Below are positions 30,525-40,884 of a stretch of 64,000 nucleotides of DNA, one piece after another. The position numbers and the translations under genes are program-made. The stretch spans positions 30,143 through 94,142 of the forward strand of contig JASPKZ010009859.1 of NCBI GenBank assembly GCA_030220185.1, given 5' to 3'. The notes under the pieces were generated by a model. The model had not been told where the DNA came from, did not search any database, and saw nothing but the letters and a program-made list of their open reading frames with translations. The stretch comes from Diploptera punctata. Its lineage: Eukaryota; Arthropoda; Insecta; Blattodea; Blaberidae. How positions within the stretch are numbered: position 1 is the stretch's first letter; every line of letters begins with the position of its first letter.

Positions 30525-31261
30525 TCACGTTACTGTCACTGTATAATTCAAGAAGGAAGCGTTCTCCGGGTTAGGAATGATCTCTGGATCAGCATTTGGA
30601 TTTTTTAATACCTGGATAACTTTGTTTAAATTTAATTTTTCCTTGATTAAATAACGCTGATGATGTATCACAGCCACTGAAGGCTGCAAGAATAAAACAT
30701 GATCTGCGGCTGTTCGATCTAGGATACGTTTTGTGTGAATATATTTGTTGCGAAATTTTTCCTTTTCCTGGTTTGAGAATATATATGTTTGAACGCGTAG
30801 ATAAAGCCGTAAAAAAATAAGAAGATCTATATCTTCGGCGACAACCATTACGGAATCAAATGCTGATGAAACGCTTATTACGGTATTGATTATTAGCGTA
30901 TCCGCATCTTCCGTGGCTTGTTTGACTATGAATTCTCAGCTTCAAATGTTGTCTTCAACATTCCAATGAGGTTGTTCATGTTTGTATAACTGCCCAGGAA
31001 TTTATTTTGTGACACAGTTGGGATCATTGTCTCGTCAGAAAGTATGTCTGCTGAAGCAGGTTTTAGTGATCGGGATTGCTCCGTAAATTTAGTACTATGG
31101 TTTGCTACATATTCCGGATATCCGTCAAATGCCATAATGGCATTGGATGTTAGGTTCGATCGAACGTAGGTAATGCACTTATTGCAAATGGATGAAAACA
31201 ATTCACCGCAATTCCAAATCACTCGGTATAATAAGTATCCTCCGTCGGTGATATAGATCAT
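30525..31261 (-). pseudogene. Transposon protein with XPG/PIN-like nuclease motifs, frameshifted
   Basis: The first ORF (31261 to 30926, 111 codons) begins in the right-arm edge, crosses the unduplicated centre and contains F-D-G-Y-P near residue 45 and S-Q-N-K-F-L near residue 85. A frameshift near 30930 leads into E-D-A-D-T-L-I-I-N-T and then V-V-A-E-D-I-D-L-L-I-F-L at 30847-30812, two acidic clusters spaced as in PIN/XPG-type nucleases. The continuation to 30525 lies in the left arm; a second shift there hides A-F-S-G-C-D-T-S-S. I know this motif set from uncharacterised multicopy arthropod proteins. The N-terminus is not visible. Role inferred: nuclease-like component of a DNA transposon. 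Confidence 0.68.
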
Positions 31262-31269
31262 CTTATTCT

Positions 31270-31497
31270 TTGACGGCTTTATCTACGCGTTCAAAGATAG
31301 GCCCTATATATTCTCAAACAAGGAAAAGGAAATTTCGCAACAAATATATTCACACAACAAGTATCCTAGATAAAACAGCCGCAGATCACGTTTTATTCTT
31401 GCATGCCTTCAGTGGCTGTGATACATCAGAATTATTTAATCAAGGAAAAATGAAATTGAAACAAGGTTATCCAGTTATTAAAAAATCCAAATGCTGA
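31270..31497 (+). pseudogene. Mirror copy of the HAFSGCD segment, right arm
   Basis: The plus frame shows A-A-D-H-V-L-F-L-H-A-F-S-G-C-D-T-S-E-L-F, the best-preserved version of the motif in this element; its left-arm mirror is at 30640-30710 with a 2-base loss. A truncated duplicate of the gene's 3' half, lacking the N-terminal part held in the centre. Confidence 0.75.
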
Positions 31498-31733
31498 TCC
31501 AGAGATCATTGCTAAACCGGAGAACGCTTCCTTCTTGAATTATACAGTTACAGTAACAGTTATACAGTGAAATGTAAGAAAAGTATGTCTTTAAACAGCT
31601 GTAGATATGCATGCTTCACAACATTAGCATATACCGTAATATTGCGTTGCTACCACCAACAGAAACAGCAGCACGACAACCTATCACCAGGTTGAGCAGT
31701 GGTATGGGATAAACAAAATGCAGAGCAATAAGA

Positions 31734-31994
31734 ATGGAAAAGAAACAAGAACGGGCTAAATCCTTTCATCACATTCGAGCCCGCAGCGAATACAAAAAGA
31801 GATGTCAGAAAGCCTGTGGATGCAGAAAGGCTGGATTAAAGTGCTCCGTTATATGCACGAATTGTAGAGGTACCTGTAGTAACTCGCAAGTTCCATCACA
31901 AGATAGCGATGAAGAGGATGGAACGGAGACTATTTTCGTGCATACTTCTGATGATATCGAGAAGGAAGAGAATTGCGATGAAACTGATACGTAA
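31734..31994 (+). pseudogene. Cys-rich C-terminal module, right arm, 86 codons open
   Basis: Seven Cys in C-x3-C-x-C-x6-C-x3-C-x2-C-x3-C between residues about 23 and 45 (K-R-C-Q-K-A-C-G-C-R-K), followed by an acidic tail ending at a stop. This arm kept the frame open, whereas the left arm changed at several positions. Zinc-binding is likely from the spacing. Confidence 0.75.
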
Positions 31995-32527
31995 TCCCAT
32001 CGCGGATGATGTGGAAGAAAGTTCGGTCTGTAACGTTTCGATCGGTACTAAATGCAATAAACTCACAACACCTGGTCCATCGAGAAAAGCGAAGGAAAAT
32101 GCGATAAATTTTGAAATAGTGAATTGCATGTGGGTTAGAGCTACTGGAGATACCACGATATAAAAACGCTCCTCAAGATAGCATGGAAATGAGTTTTTTT
32201 TGGCCTAATCGCGTGTTGAACTACATTTTGCGGCGCTCGTACCGCCGAAACTATTGATTTTACGAAAAAAGGTTATTACATGAATTGTAGGAAAGTTTCT
32301 CTAGTTTAAATTTGTATATAAATGTTTTTATCATAAAATGAGTCGGAAAGGAGGTATTATCAAAACGTTCATTCAGGAGCCATTTTTCCATGATGGCGGC
32401 GCGAGCGGCAAAGATACGAGGTGGCAAAGTTGAAATTCGGAAAGAGCACAACGAAATCTATAAAATGGCCCATTTTTAAAACTCCCGGAAAACTTTCCAG
32501 GTAAAACTACCAAATGACTGTACTATA

Positions 32528-33200
32528 GTGTGTATACAGCAGTCGTTCGAAGACAATAAGGAAATGTTATTATACCGTAAATTAAAATATACATTACATA
32601 TTTAGACTTGTTAAATAAGATAAATGACATAAAGTCAAATTTAAAGATTATTTTTCGTAATTGTGTAAAGTAGGTAAGTGTGAAAGGTTTTATAAGAGTT
32701 CTTAATAATTTTAGTAATTTAAGCATTTTTTTCAGACATGGCACAATACAAAACTAACAAGTAACTGTAACATCTATTATGACCAATTGAACAGATCAAA
32801 TAATGAAATGATACTTATATTGTCGAAAAATTAATTTCTCATGAGAGTTATTGAAATCTTTCAGTCTACACAAAATCATAAGAAACTAAGTTATTACTGA
32901 ATATTGTGTAATTCGGCTACATTTAAATATATTGTACTCACACGTATTTATATTGTTTTTTATATTAATCAAAATAAACCATTTTATGTTATAGGATATT
33001 TTGTCAATTTAAGGGTTAAACCCAATATCATAAATACAATATCAGTGGCTGGTTCTATAACTTGACAATTAAGTAGCTTAGGCACAATTACTGAAAATGT
33101 TTAATAGTCTACGGTAATTTTTATGGCAAAGGAAAAGTGAATTACAATACACAAGTAGCTATGTTTATTTCTGGTCTTGTATTATAGATTATTATAGTAA
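32528..33200. other. No gene recognised
   Basis: AT-rich, no shared repeat found, ORFs short and without motifs. The expected module T does not follow the palindrome here, so the array ends at or near this point. Confidence 0.45.
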
Positions 33201-33204
33201 TGCT

Positions 33205-33445
33205 TTCCACCGCTGTGGTCTCGAGGTAGCGTGCTGCCTTGTCACGCAGCGGGCCGGGTTCGATTCCCGGTCGGAACAGGCTCCGGGGTGAGATTTTTTC
33301 GGGGTTTTTCTTCACCTGTAAGGCAGATGCTAGGAACCTTAAGGCCCAACGGTCCCCGAAAATCATCCGGTCATCTTCATCATCATCCTTATTATTAACA
33401 TCACTATCCTTCATCGGTGCGGAAAGCAACGTGAAACTACCACAT
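33205..33445 (+). mobile_element. SINE S2, best-preserved head
   Basis: 'ccaccgctgtggtctcgagg' (A-box region, 33209-33228) and 'gggttcgattcccggtcgg' (B box) are spaced as in a tRNA. The body follows with 'ggggtgagattttttcgggg' and 'ggtccccgaaaatcatccgg', then 'catcatcatcc'. The plus and minus ORFs here only read through the SINE. Confidence 0.88.
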
Positions 33446-33774
33446 ACATAATTCCCTAAAGCTGCAAAGCATAGCATGAAATTGTATGATTGCAGGGAAA
33501 GACCTTCCTCGGGCAGAATTACTATGGATGGATAGTTACATTCATTTTAATCCCTATACTCCCATTATTATTCAATACCTTCCCATTCAAAATGTGTACA
33601 TCTTTGAATGTTACTTTAAGTGATTGTTTCTGCTTCAAAGACAATACAGACGTAGAACCTTTCACACCTATTTAAAGAACAGTTGGTAATTATGAAGGAA
33701 GGTACATTTTTTGAACTGGTGAACGTTATTCTAGCGAGATTAGCCTGTATGCATATTGCAACATATCAAGTATA
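33446..33774. other. No gene recognised
   Basis: Short spacer. One 61-codon ORF (33490-33675) with no motif. Confidence 0.45.
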
Positions 33775-34395
33775 TTTATATCTAACTCAGCGGCACTATC
33801 GTTCATCGCCGCGCGGACATCATTTAGCCTTATATACCATCCTCAGCTGATGGTTTCCAATCATTTCCTGTATAACATACTTCCCTCTAATCATAATTAA
33901 TGTTATTCTCCCACCTCCTCCTAGGTCTACCAATAGGGAGTTTTCTTTCTGGTTTACCTACAAGAGGCTTCCATGCACGTCTTTCATTCCCCATTCGTGC
34001 CACAGTCTACGTAACTGAACTCTTTTTTGTTAATATCTGGCTTCTTATAGAAACTAAGTACTCTTCTCCATTCACCTGTTTTAGGTCCAGAAATTTTCCT
34101 AAGAACATTATTTGCAAATACTCACAATCTTCATTCCTCATTTAAAGTAGGAGTCCATATAGGTCTAACTGGTAAAATAATAGTTCTATATATTTTCAGT
34201 TTAATGTTTTTTTGAAAGGAGTTGGGAAGTCAAGAGTCTCTGTAATACATAATAACACGCATTTCCAGAATTGAGCCTATGTTTAATTTCATTGCGCATC
34301 TCATTCATATTTGTAATTATTGTGAACTGTATTTATAGTTATCGTAATTTGCCAACATGATTATTCAAATTTCAGCCACAGCTAATAGCCAAGAT
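33775..34395 (-). mobile_element. LINE fragment (L-A), decayed
   Basis: From the left: complement of the terminal 'gttcgatagtgcc' region (degraded), 'ccgcgcggacat' (A-Y-V-R-A-A), 'ctcccacctcctcctaggtc' (G-R-P-R-R-R-W), then 'catgcacgtctttcattccc' and, near 34250-34340, the Y-L-G-T-I-I region. Multiple frameshifts. No catalytic core. Confidence 0.8.
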
Positions 34396-34864
34396 GTTTA
34401 TTTAGTTACGTTTGTTAGTTTAGATTACATTAGTAGGTAGCACTGTCTTTTATATCGTTAGCAAGTTTCTTATTTGTTAGATGATCTGTTCACAAATGTG
34501 ATCCAACGATAATATGGTGTCTTTTACGTTATTTCTACATCAACTTATGATTTAATTTTCAAGCATTTTCCAGACTTTTGAAAATACTCATACATAGCTG
34601 ATGTTATTTAATTACATATAGGCCTATATCAATTTTTAAATATTTTATTAAAGTTCTCCCAATTGGAGGCAAAGCATACTGTTACAACTAAAATACTGTG
34701 AGATGAAAACATGTGCAAGTGAATATAATAAAACAATTTAAAAAATTGAGATAATGAAATACACAATCAGTTGTAGACGTGTGAATGAGATGTTGTATAA
34801 AGATGATTCCTTATGATGCACGAACAACTGTGATGGCTAGATCTTGTCGATGGTTGTTTGTTAG
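34396..34864. other. No gene recognised
   Basis: AT-rich spacer; nothing supported. Confidence 0.4.
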
Positions 34865-35090
34865 GTACAAACCTTTACAGAATGTAGTACCGGTATTCTT
34901 AAAATAGAATCATAAAAAAACTTTACGTTTAGAACAAATTATATAAATTGCCATAACTTTGTCACATACTATAACCCTAATATACTTGAAGTGAAATAGG
35001 ATTTATATATGTCCAATAATAATAAAAAATAAATATTACTTGACATGCTTCTCACCTAATATCTGTGTTTTTGTTTCTTTACTCGAATCT
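34865..35090. repeat. Dispersed repeat, copy 2 (partner at 13420-13640)
   Basis: Same orientation and order as the first copy; identical word 'gaaataggatttatatatgt'. Confidence 0.75.
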
Positions 35091-35159
35091 ATGTGATAAT
35101 CTCTACGTACGGTATTACATGGACATCCGTAAGTGCAACTTCTCTCAATATACGTTAAA

Positions 35160-35630
35160 ATGCAAATTTATACAGCAATTATACTCCTATTAATATTATA
35201 TGGATACAAAACATAGCCACTTACTTTCAGAGAGGAGATAACGTTACAAGTACTAGAAAATAAAGTTTTTATGAACATTTTTTAACCAAATAGAGACAAA
35301 CAGACAGGTGATTGGAGAAGACTTCATAACAGAGAGTTAAATGACATTCACGGGAAGTCAGATGTATTAAGAACAGTTAAATACGTAATCACAAAGGACA
35401 TGGCTTGTAGAACGGTTGGAGAATGAAAGACGGAATGAGAAACTATATATAGAAAATACGAAATAGAAGGTACAGTAGGTATTGTCAAGAATGACGTGAG
35501 AAAATAACATTAACCACGATTTGAGTGAGGAAAATTGCATATGAATGACTTGAAAATGGATATATGGAGAGTTTATATGTGCGCGGTCATCTACCGATTC
35601 GATAGTGTCAGAGAGTTGGTTACATCACCT
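35160..35630 (+). mobile_element. LINE fragment (L-A), decayed
   Basis: The plus strand reads Y-G-Y-K-T near 35200, then N-R-D-K-Q-T-G-D-W-R-R-L-H-N-R-E-L-N near 35290-35340, ending in the 'gattcgatagtgtc' word before a short (GTTA)-like tail. Many substitutions and shifts. Confidence 0.78.
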
Positions 35631-35839
35631 CACATAGAATACCAAGCTGATTTTAGATAACGATATCAAGATGACCAGCAACTCCGGTCCTCTTACTATT
35701 TACAAGTAATATACTTAGTTTTTGTTCACATTTAAACAGATCGGTATTTAGTAGACAGGCCTAGAAGGTTCTTGACTTACCAGCTGACTACTGGCCTCAC
35801 ATCCACATCTGTTCATCACATATGTAGACAATCATCCAG

Positions 35840-36085
35840 TCAGTGTAGAGGCGACATATGGTCAGTGTGTTGGGTTCTCCAGCTGTTACAGCTGGTTTTC
35901 TCAACCTGGAGCTGCTACTTATAGTAGCTACTCAAATGACTCACGATGCTGGGATTGCACCGGTCCCATACTGGCCAAAATTCCATGAGAATATGTCTTC
36001 CCCCATGGTGACTGGAACCAGCTCAACTCCCGTAGCTTTGCACCATGACATCCTACCTTAACCGATCGATACGGCGCGGGACAAA
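35840..36085 (-). mobile_element. SINE S4 (tRNA-derived), clearest copy
   Basis: Words 'gctgttacagctggttttct', 'caacctggagctgctactta' and 'catgagaatatgtcttcccc' define the family. Minus-strand head at the right edge: 'gtcccgcgccgt' then 'gatgtcatggtgcaaagcta' as an A-box remnant. Copies inside module T are older and more diverged. This one is not inside a T module. Confidence 0.7.
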
Positions 36086-36174
36086 TATTACTCGCACTAG
36101 CATGATATTTGTATTTTTTATGTAGCATACTCTATTAGTCAGGCTGAATTTTAGTCTCTTAGTTTTTTAAGCTT

Positions 36175-36420
36175 GTCCGTTGCCGTGGCGTAATCGGTAG
36201 AGTCCCTACCTTCCACTCCGGCGACCCGGGTTTGATTCCCGGCGGGGTAGGAGATTTTTAATCTCCACCTTAGGTCTGGGTGTGTGTGTACTGTCCTTGT
36301 GTCTTTGTGGGAATTAGAGAAAGTTAAAAAAAGGTAAAACAATAAGGAAAACCAGTATAAACGAAAAAAAAATATTATGTGGAGAATGAATAAAGAAAAC
36401 AGTCCAATGAAGTTGAAATA
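36175..36420 (+). mobile_element. SINE S3, tandem unit 1
   Basis: The tRNA-derived head 'ccgttgccgtggcgtaatcg' (A box TGGCGTAATCGG) with 'gggtttgattcccggcgggg' (B box), a 'gagatttttaatctccacct' body, a 'gtgtgtgt' run and an A-rich tail with 'aaaaccagtataaacg'. Confidence 0.9.
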
Positions 36421-36640
36421 TTTTGTCCGTTGCCGTGGCGTAGTCGGTAGAGTCCCTACCTTCCACTCCGGCGACCCAAGTTCGATTCCCGGCGGGGTAG
36501 GGGATTTTAAATCTCCACCTTGGGTCTGGGTGTGTGTGTCCTGTCTTGTGTTCGTATGTGTGAATAAGATAAAAAGGTTAACAGAGGTATAACAAAAAGG
36601 AAGAACAGTGTATACGAAAGAAAACGAGAAAGAATGAAAA
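36421..36640 (+). mobile_element. SINE S3, tandem unit 2
   Basis: Same head ('ccgttgccgtggcgtagtcg', 36427-36446), B box 'aagttcgattcccggcgggg' and A-rich tail ending just before unit 3. Unit length about 220 bp against 247 for unit 1. Confidence 0.9.
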
Positions 36641-36845
36641 TTGTCCGTTGCCGTGGCGTAGTCGGTATAGTGCCTACCTTCCACTCCGGCGACCCGGGTT
36701 CGATTCCTGGCGGGGTAGGGGATTTTAAATCTCCACCCTGGGTCTGGGTGTGTGTGTCCTGTCGTTGTATCTATGTGACGATAAAAGAAAGTTAACAAAA
36801 CAGGTGAAACAAAAAGTAAAAAGAGGTAAAACAAAAAGGAAAAAC
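36641..36845 (+). mobile_element. SINE S3, tandem unit 3
   Basis: The head 'ccgttgccgtggcgtagtcg' has one change later in the A/B spacer ('gtatagtgcctacc'). B box 'gggttcgattcctggcgggg'. The tail contains a duplicated 'aggt(g/a)aaacaaaaag' word and ends in 'cagtataaacgaaaaaaaaa'. Confidence 0.9.
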
Positions 36846-37920
36846 AGTATAAACGAAAAAAAAATATAGTTTGTCCTGTCCATTATTTAAAAAAAAATGA
36901 CTTCATCACGAGAAAATACTGTTTATTATAACTTGATCGTTCATAAGAATCGTCACTAGAATGACGTAAATAATCTTCATGTTGTAGTTCACTGAATTGA
37001 ACTAGTTCAAAAGACATACCCTACCTACTACATAATACAAAATTATTATGAAACGCATTAATTTATTTTCAATTCGTAGGTTACGTAAATTCTGGAATTA
37101 TAATGTTTTAATTATTTTAATTGGTTTATAACTGTGTACTGTTATGTTCTAGTGTTTATTGGATAATTTTAGAAGACGTGCAAGACACTAGCAGGACTCT
37201 CAAGAAATAGTTATAATTTATTTTCTTCGTCAATTTAGAGGACAATCCAATGGAAGTGCAAGAAGAAAACTTGGTGAAATGCTTCACCCTCAACAGCTGA
37301 AAGATGTTCAATTTGCAGCACTTCAAATCTCTAAACCTTAAAATGCTTATAACATAATCCCTAAAATAATGACTGATAAACGCAGTTTCTTACAATTTTA
37401 CTAGAGTTCGGAATAATGTATGCATTATATGAGAACAATATTTAGAAGATGCTAAAATAATTCGTTCTTAATATTACAGATTTTATCTTTAGCATTCATC
37501 GAGATTATTGGAAAAATAAACCGTTACAATTTTATTGCACAACGTCACACAGTAACGTTATAAATGTATATAATTTAACGCCTTGACTTTAGGAGCAAAG
37601 TCCTTTTTCTGTAAACTTCCCAATATAATTCGCCATCAGATTAAATTAGATGATTTCAAAGCAGTACTTAGTTTCATAAAGTCCTAATTCATGACACTGT
37701 CGCTATCACAACACAAAACACAACTAGGTGATGGGAAGATGTCAAGTTGGTGTAGATGTTCTGCTGGTAGGTTATGGACAATTAAGATATGAAACGCTCC
37801 AACTGATTTGTTCCTAGACATTTTTGGTACAAGGGTAGCGTGTTACAAGAAGCGTGATCTATTCCCCCCCCCCAGCTTTTGTTTCATATTGTTTCATATT
37901 ATATGGTTGCTAAACATGGA
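36846..37920. other. No confident gene; weak terminal-exon-like stretch at 37240-37341
   Basis: AT-rich. At 37228-37341 a small open frame of more balanced composition follows an acceptor-like 'tttattttcttcgtcaattt|ag' and ends in a stop; an 'aataaa' lies about 175 bp later. Residues include G-S-A-R-R-K-L-G-E-M-L-H-P-Q-Q-L-K. No homologue recognised. Not called as a gene. Confidence 0.35.
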
Positions 37921-37924
37921 CTCT

Positions 37925-38345
37925 TACTTTAAGGGAGGAAAAGAGATTACGGGTATTTGAGGAAAAGTTCTTAGGAAAATATTTGGACCAAAGAGAGACG
38001 AACAGACAGGTGAATGGAGAAGACTACATAACAGTGAACTATCTGGTCTTTCTAAGAAGTCACATATAATATGAGCAGTCTAGTCTCATAGACAGCGATG
38101 GCAGGACATGTGGCACGAATGGGAAATGAAAGATGTGCATGGAAGCTTCTTGTAAGAAAACCAGAGGGGAAGAAATCCCAGTTGGTAGACCAAGAATGAG
38201 ATGGCAGAATAATATTAACTATGATTTGAGAGAAGTAGATTATACAGGAAATGATTGTAAAACATTAGCTTTGGATAGGGATGTAAGGAGAGCTTATGTC
38301 CGCGCAGATATGTACCTACGGGTTCGATAGTTACAGTGAGATAGT
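37925..38345 (+). mobile_element. LINE fragment (L-A)
   Basis: The plus strand holds the L-A end: L-R-E-E-K-R-L-R-V-F, a shift, then (38133-38330) G-R-P-R-M-R-W-Q-N-N-I-N-Y-D-L-R-E-V-D-Y and R-R-A-Y-V-R-A-D-M-Y-L-R-V-R with its stop. Frameshifts at about 37975 and 38100. No catalytic part. Confidence 0.87.
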
Positions 38346-39590
38346 TTGTTACACACCGACTCCAACATTACCTCCAACTACTAGCTGAAAACCAGTATGT
38401 GTGGTATATATTTATATAATTTTCTTCTTCCACACAAGTTGAAGGCCCAAAGTCTGTAATTGTTTCACTGAAGCATTCTCGCCATATCTTTTCTACGACA
38501 TTCCAAAAATATCTTCCCTTGAGGACGGTATTGAAGCATGACTTAACCTACTATAATCATTGATCTTAAGGAAACAACCTGTTAACAGTTCTCATTACAG
38601 TTGTTTCAGTTTCATGTTTCCTAACATCTTCTGCCAATATTAGCCTGTAACAGCCATAGTGCGAGGTAAACGTAGAGTCATGTCCAGAGCGATGTATTTT
38701 GTTTCTTTCCGAGACCTACAAATCGCAACAAACAAGCTAATCTACAGAAATAGAATTTAATTAGTGATTGTGCGACTAGTAGTTAAAGTCTCTGTGCACA
38801 ATTAAAAAAATAAACACTGCATGATCTAATATTTATACAGTAATAACTAGTTAAGATAAACAGAAGCGTTTATTTCTTAATTTTAATTTACAATCAATGT
38901 ATAATGAAAGTGATATTACACAGCATGTAAGGATTTACTCTCTGAACTGAAAGAACCAGTTAATTAAATAAAATTGATATGAAGTTAAAGATATGATCTG
39001 TAAGATTTTAAGAATTTGAAAATACGCTCAAAATAAGGTTAATGAAAAATGTATCTACATTATTTCCTCTCATCACAAAAGTCTGTAAATATTACACAAC
39101 ATATAAAGTCAGTGCTTATGAAACAAACACATTATCACCTCTATGTGCACTTAGCAAAGGAAAAAGAATGAGCGGACTCTTTTTCTCGAACATTTCACAA
39201 GTTTTAACGCGCGATTCACACGAGTAAGCTAATTGCACAGTACAGCTACAACTCGTTCCCCTTCGTCCAATGAAGTGCATTCATTTATGTAAAGCAAGCC
39301 AACAAACGCTAAGCTCAGTGCCTTATGACTTTTCTCGTATGCAAGATGTTACGGGTTCAGTTCCGGATGAGGTTAAATTTTTCAATTGTTACAATGGTTT
39401 CTATTGTATTCTGTGTGTCCATTCTTACAGAAAAAACGGACTATTTGGAAATATGACTTTTTACTTTTTTATTTCAGGATTGTTTGTTATTTTCACAGGT
39501 ATCATCAACCAAAATATATATTTTTCTTCTTGCTAGCTTCCCGGTCTTGTAATTATTAATGCTATTTATTTATAAATATATTTAAAAATA
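38346..39590. other. No gene recognised
   Basis: AT-rich, no shared repeats found. ORFs at 39042 and 39270 (61 and 88 codons, plus) have no recognisable motif; the second ends in hydrophobic residues but is not convincing. Confidence 0.4.
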
Positions 39591-39591
39591 G

Positions 39592-39601
39592 TATTATTAT
39601 A

Positions 39602-39638
<37 letters not shown>

Positions 39639-39690
39639 TATTATTATTATATATTATTATTATTATTATATATTATTATTATTATTATTA
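39592..39690. repeat. (ATT)n microsatellite, interrupted
   Basis: Mostly (ATT)n with periodic 'atata' interruptions. Confidence 0.93.
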
Positions 39691-39694
39691 TCTT

Positions 39695-39840
39695 CTTCTT
39701 CTACTTCATCTTCCTATCAAGTATTAGGCCAAGGCCTGTTACGATCCAATAGAAAATTTTCCCTCCAGCGTTTCATAGGATGGCCCAGAGATCTTCGTTC
39801 TCTTGGTATATAATTATAAACAGTTTTGGGAATCCCATAA
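39695..39840 (-). mobile_element. LINE 3'-end fragment (L-B) between two ATT arrays
   Basis: The minus strand reads I-P-R-E-R-R-S-L-G-H-P-M-K-R-W-R-E-N-F and the 3' UTR word 'ggccttggcctaatacttga', followed by 'gaagatgaagtagaagaaga' as tail. Very short truncated copy. Confidence 0.8.
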
Positions 39841-39845
39841 TAATA

Positions 39846-39903
<58 letters not shown>
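39841..39903. repeat. (TAT)n microsatellite
   Basis: About 21 uninterrupted units at the 5' edge of the LINE fragment. Confidence 0.95.
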
Positions 39904-39904
<1 letters not shown>

Positions 39905-40884
39905 CCATCATCTATGGGTTATTATTAGGCTGGACCTGACCTATATACACTAAATTCTTAAATCGAAGGATGAATCGTTTCCTCACAAATACGTAATAAA
40001 TAAACACATACATATATGAAGCTATATTAATTTTTATTACACACATTTATACCATTATTACTAAAACGTGTTATTGAATGCACAATCAAATTCATTCCGG
40101 TAGCTAAATATTGTAATAGAGTTTATGATGGCAGCATTATTACCTAACATAGTGTAAAGTGGATGTAGATTACGTGACAGGAATTAAATGTTATAGGATG
40201 AATTTTGCGGAAATACAAATAAACAACAAAACCTCATTGTCGGGGGATTTGAACCCTGGCTCTCATTTTTTTTTCGTAATTGGTTTAACGATCTACTTTA
40301 CTTGCACGTCGGATAGTAGTTATCTAATTCCTGGTTGTCATGTTTATTTTTACACTATACATGGGAGTTCAAATTTATTCAAAATGTCGAATTTGAGTAA
40401 TATTGTATAAGTCGAACATTCGTAAATATCTAAATATCTAGAAATATGTCCTCTTCATTGATTTCTAACTATTTATGACAATTAGAGCTAAATACAGCGT
40501 ATTTAAAACATTTAACAATGCGTTACCTCGTGAAAATTAATATAAAATTATAGAATATTCACCTGAAAGGTCCGTCTCCTCAACTTAATTATCATTTAAC
40601 TCGTGAAAAACAGTCATATCTCTTCTGCATGCGCAGTGGGTCATAACAGGGACTCTGCGTTTTGAAGCCGCTCATTTTTTTTTGCAAAATGTACATTAAT
40701 TTTATTTGCTGGATAATTCTTATGTTTTCTTCTTTTGAACACAATTTTCAGTCAAAAATGTTGCAAAAATATTTGTGAGAACTTTGAAACAGAAATGTAG
40801 CCACATATGTTATGTAAGCTATTCTTCAACATCTGATATATTAAAAAAAATACTGATAATTTATTCTTACTCTTACTGGGATTT
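39905..40884. other. No gene recognised
   Basis: AT-rich. 'gggggatttgaaccctgg' (40244-40261) resembles a B box on the minus strand, a lone SINE trace. Nothing else. Confidence 0.4.

Larger units (their letters stand above)
29535..32523. mobile_element. 2,989-bp DNA-transposon-like palindrome: two ~1.3-kb inverted arms, TATA target duplication
   Basis: The left end 'gtacagtcatttggt' (29535-29549) is the complement of the right end 'accaaatgactgtac' (32509-32523). TATA flanks both (29531-29534 and 32524-32527). Inverted identity continues through the whole of 29535 to about 30840 against about 31245 to 32523, by eye roughly nine positions in ten, with a non-duplicated centre of about 400 bp. 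Both arms carry matching pieces of the same coding region in opposite orientation. It looks like a transposon that became a giant foldback by duplication of one half. A 4-bp duplication together with an XPG/PIN-like nuclease suggests the Academ superfamily, as a hypothesis only. Confidence 0.85.

Noticed and set aside
31896..32156. 86-codon minus ORF in the palindrome right arm
   Set aside because: Antisense to the Cys-rich coding remnant; explained by the mirror arrangement.
33205..33280. tRNA gene at the S2 head
   Set aside because: Same reasoning: pol III boxes, but repeated with the identical SINE body at 13655, 54640, 57452 and 59265.
36175..36250. tRNA gene
   Set aside because: A and B boxes are present, but the acceptor stem and anticodon arm do not fold as a tRNA and the unit continues into a SINE body; three tandem copies confirm SINE S3.
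36151..36834. 227-codon minus-strand ORF, the longest in the window
   Set aside because: It reads antisense through three tandem SINE copies; the repeated amino-acid blocks mirror the SINE units. No start context or protein family.
39592..39903. CRISPR-like or minisatellite array
   Set aside because: Plain trinucleotide repeats around a LINE tail; no spacers.
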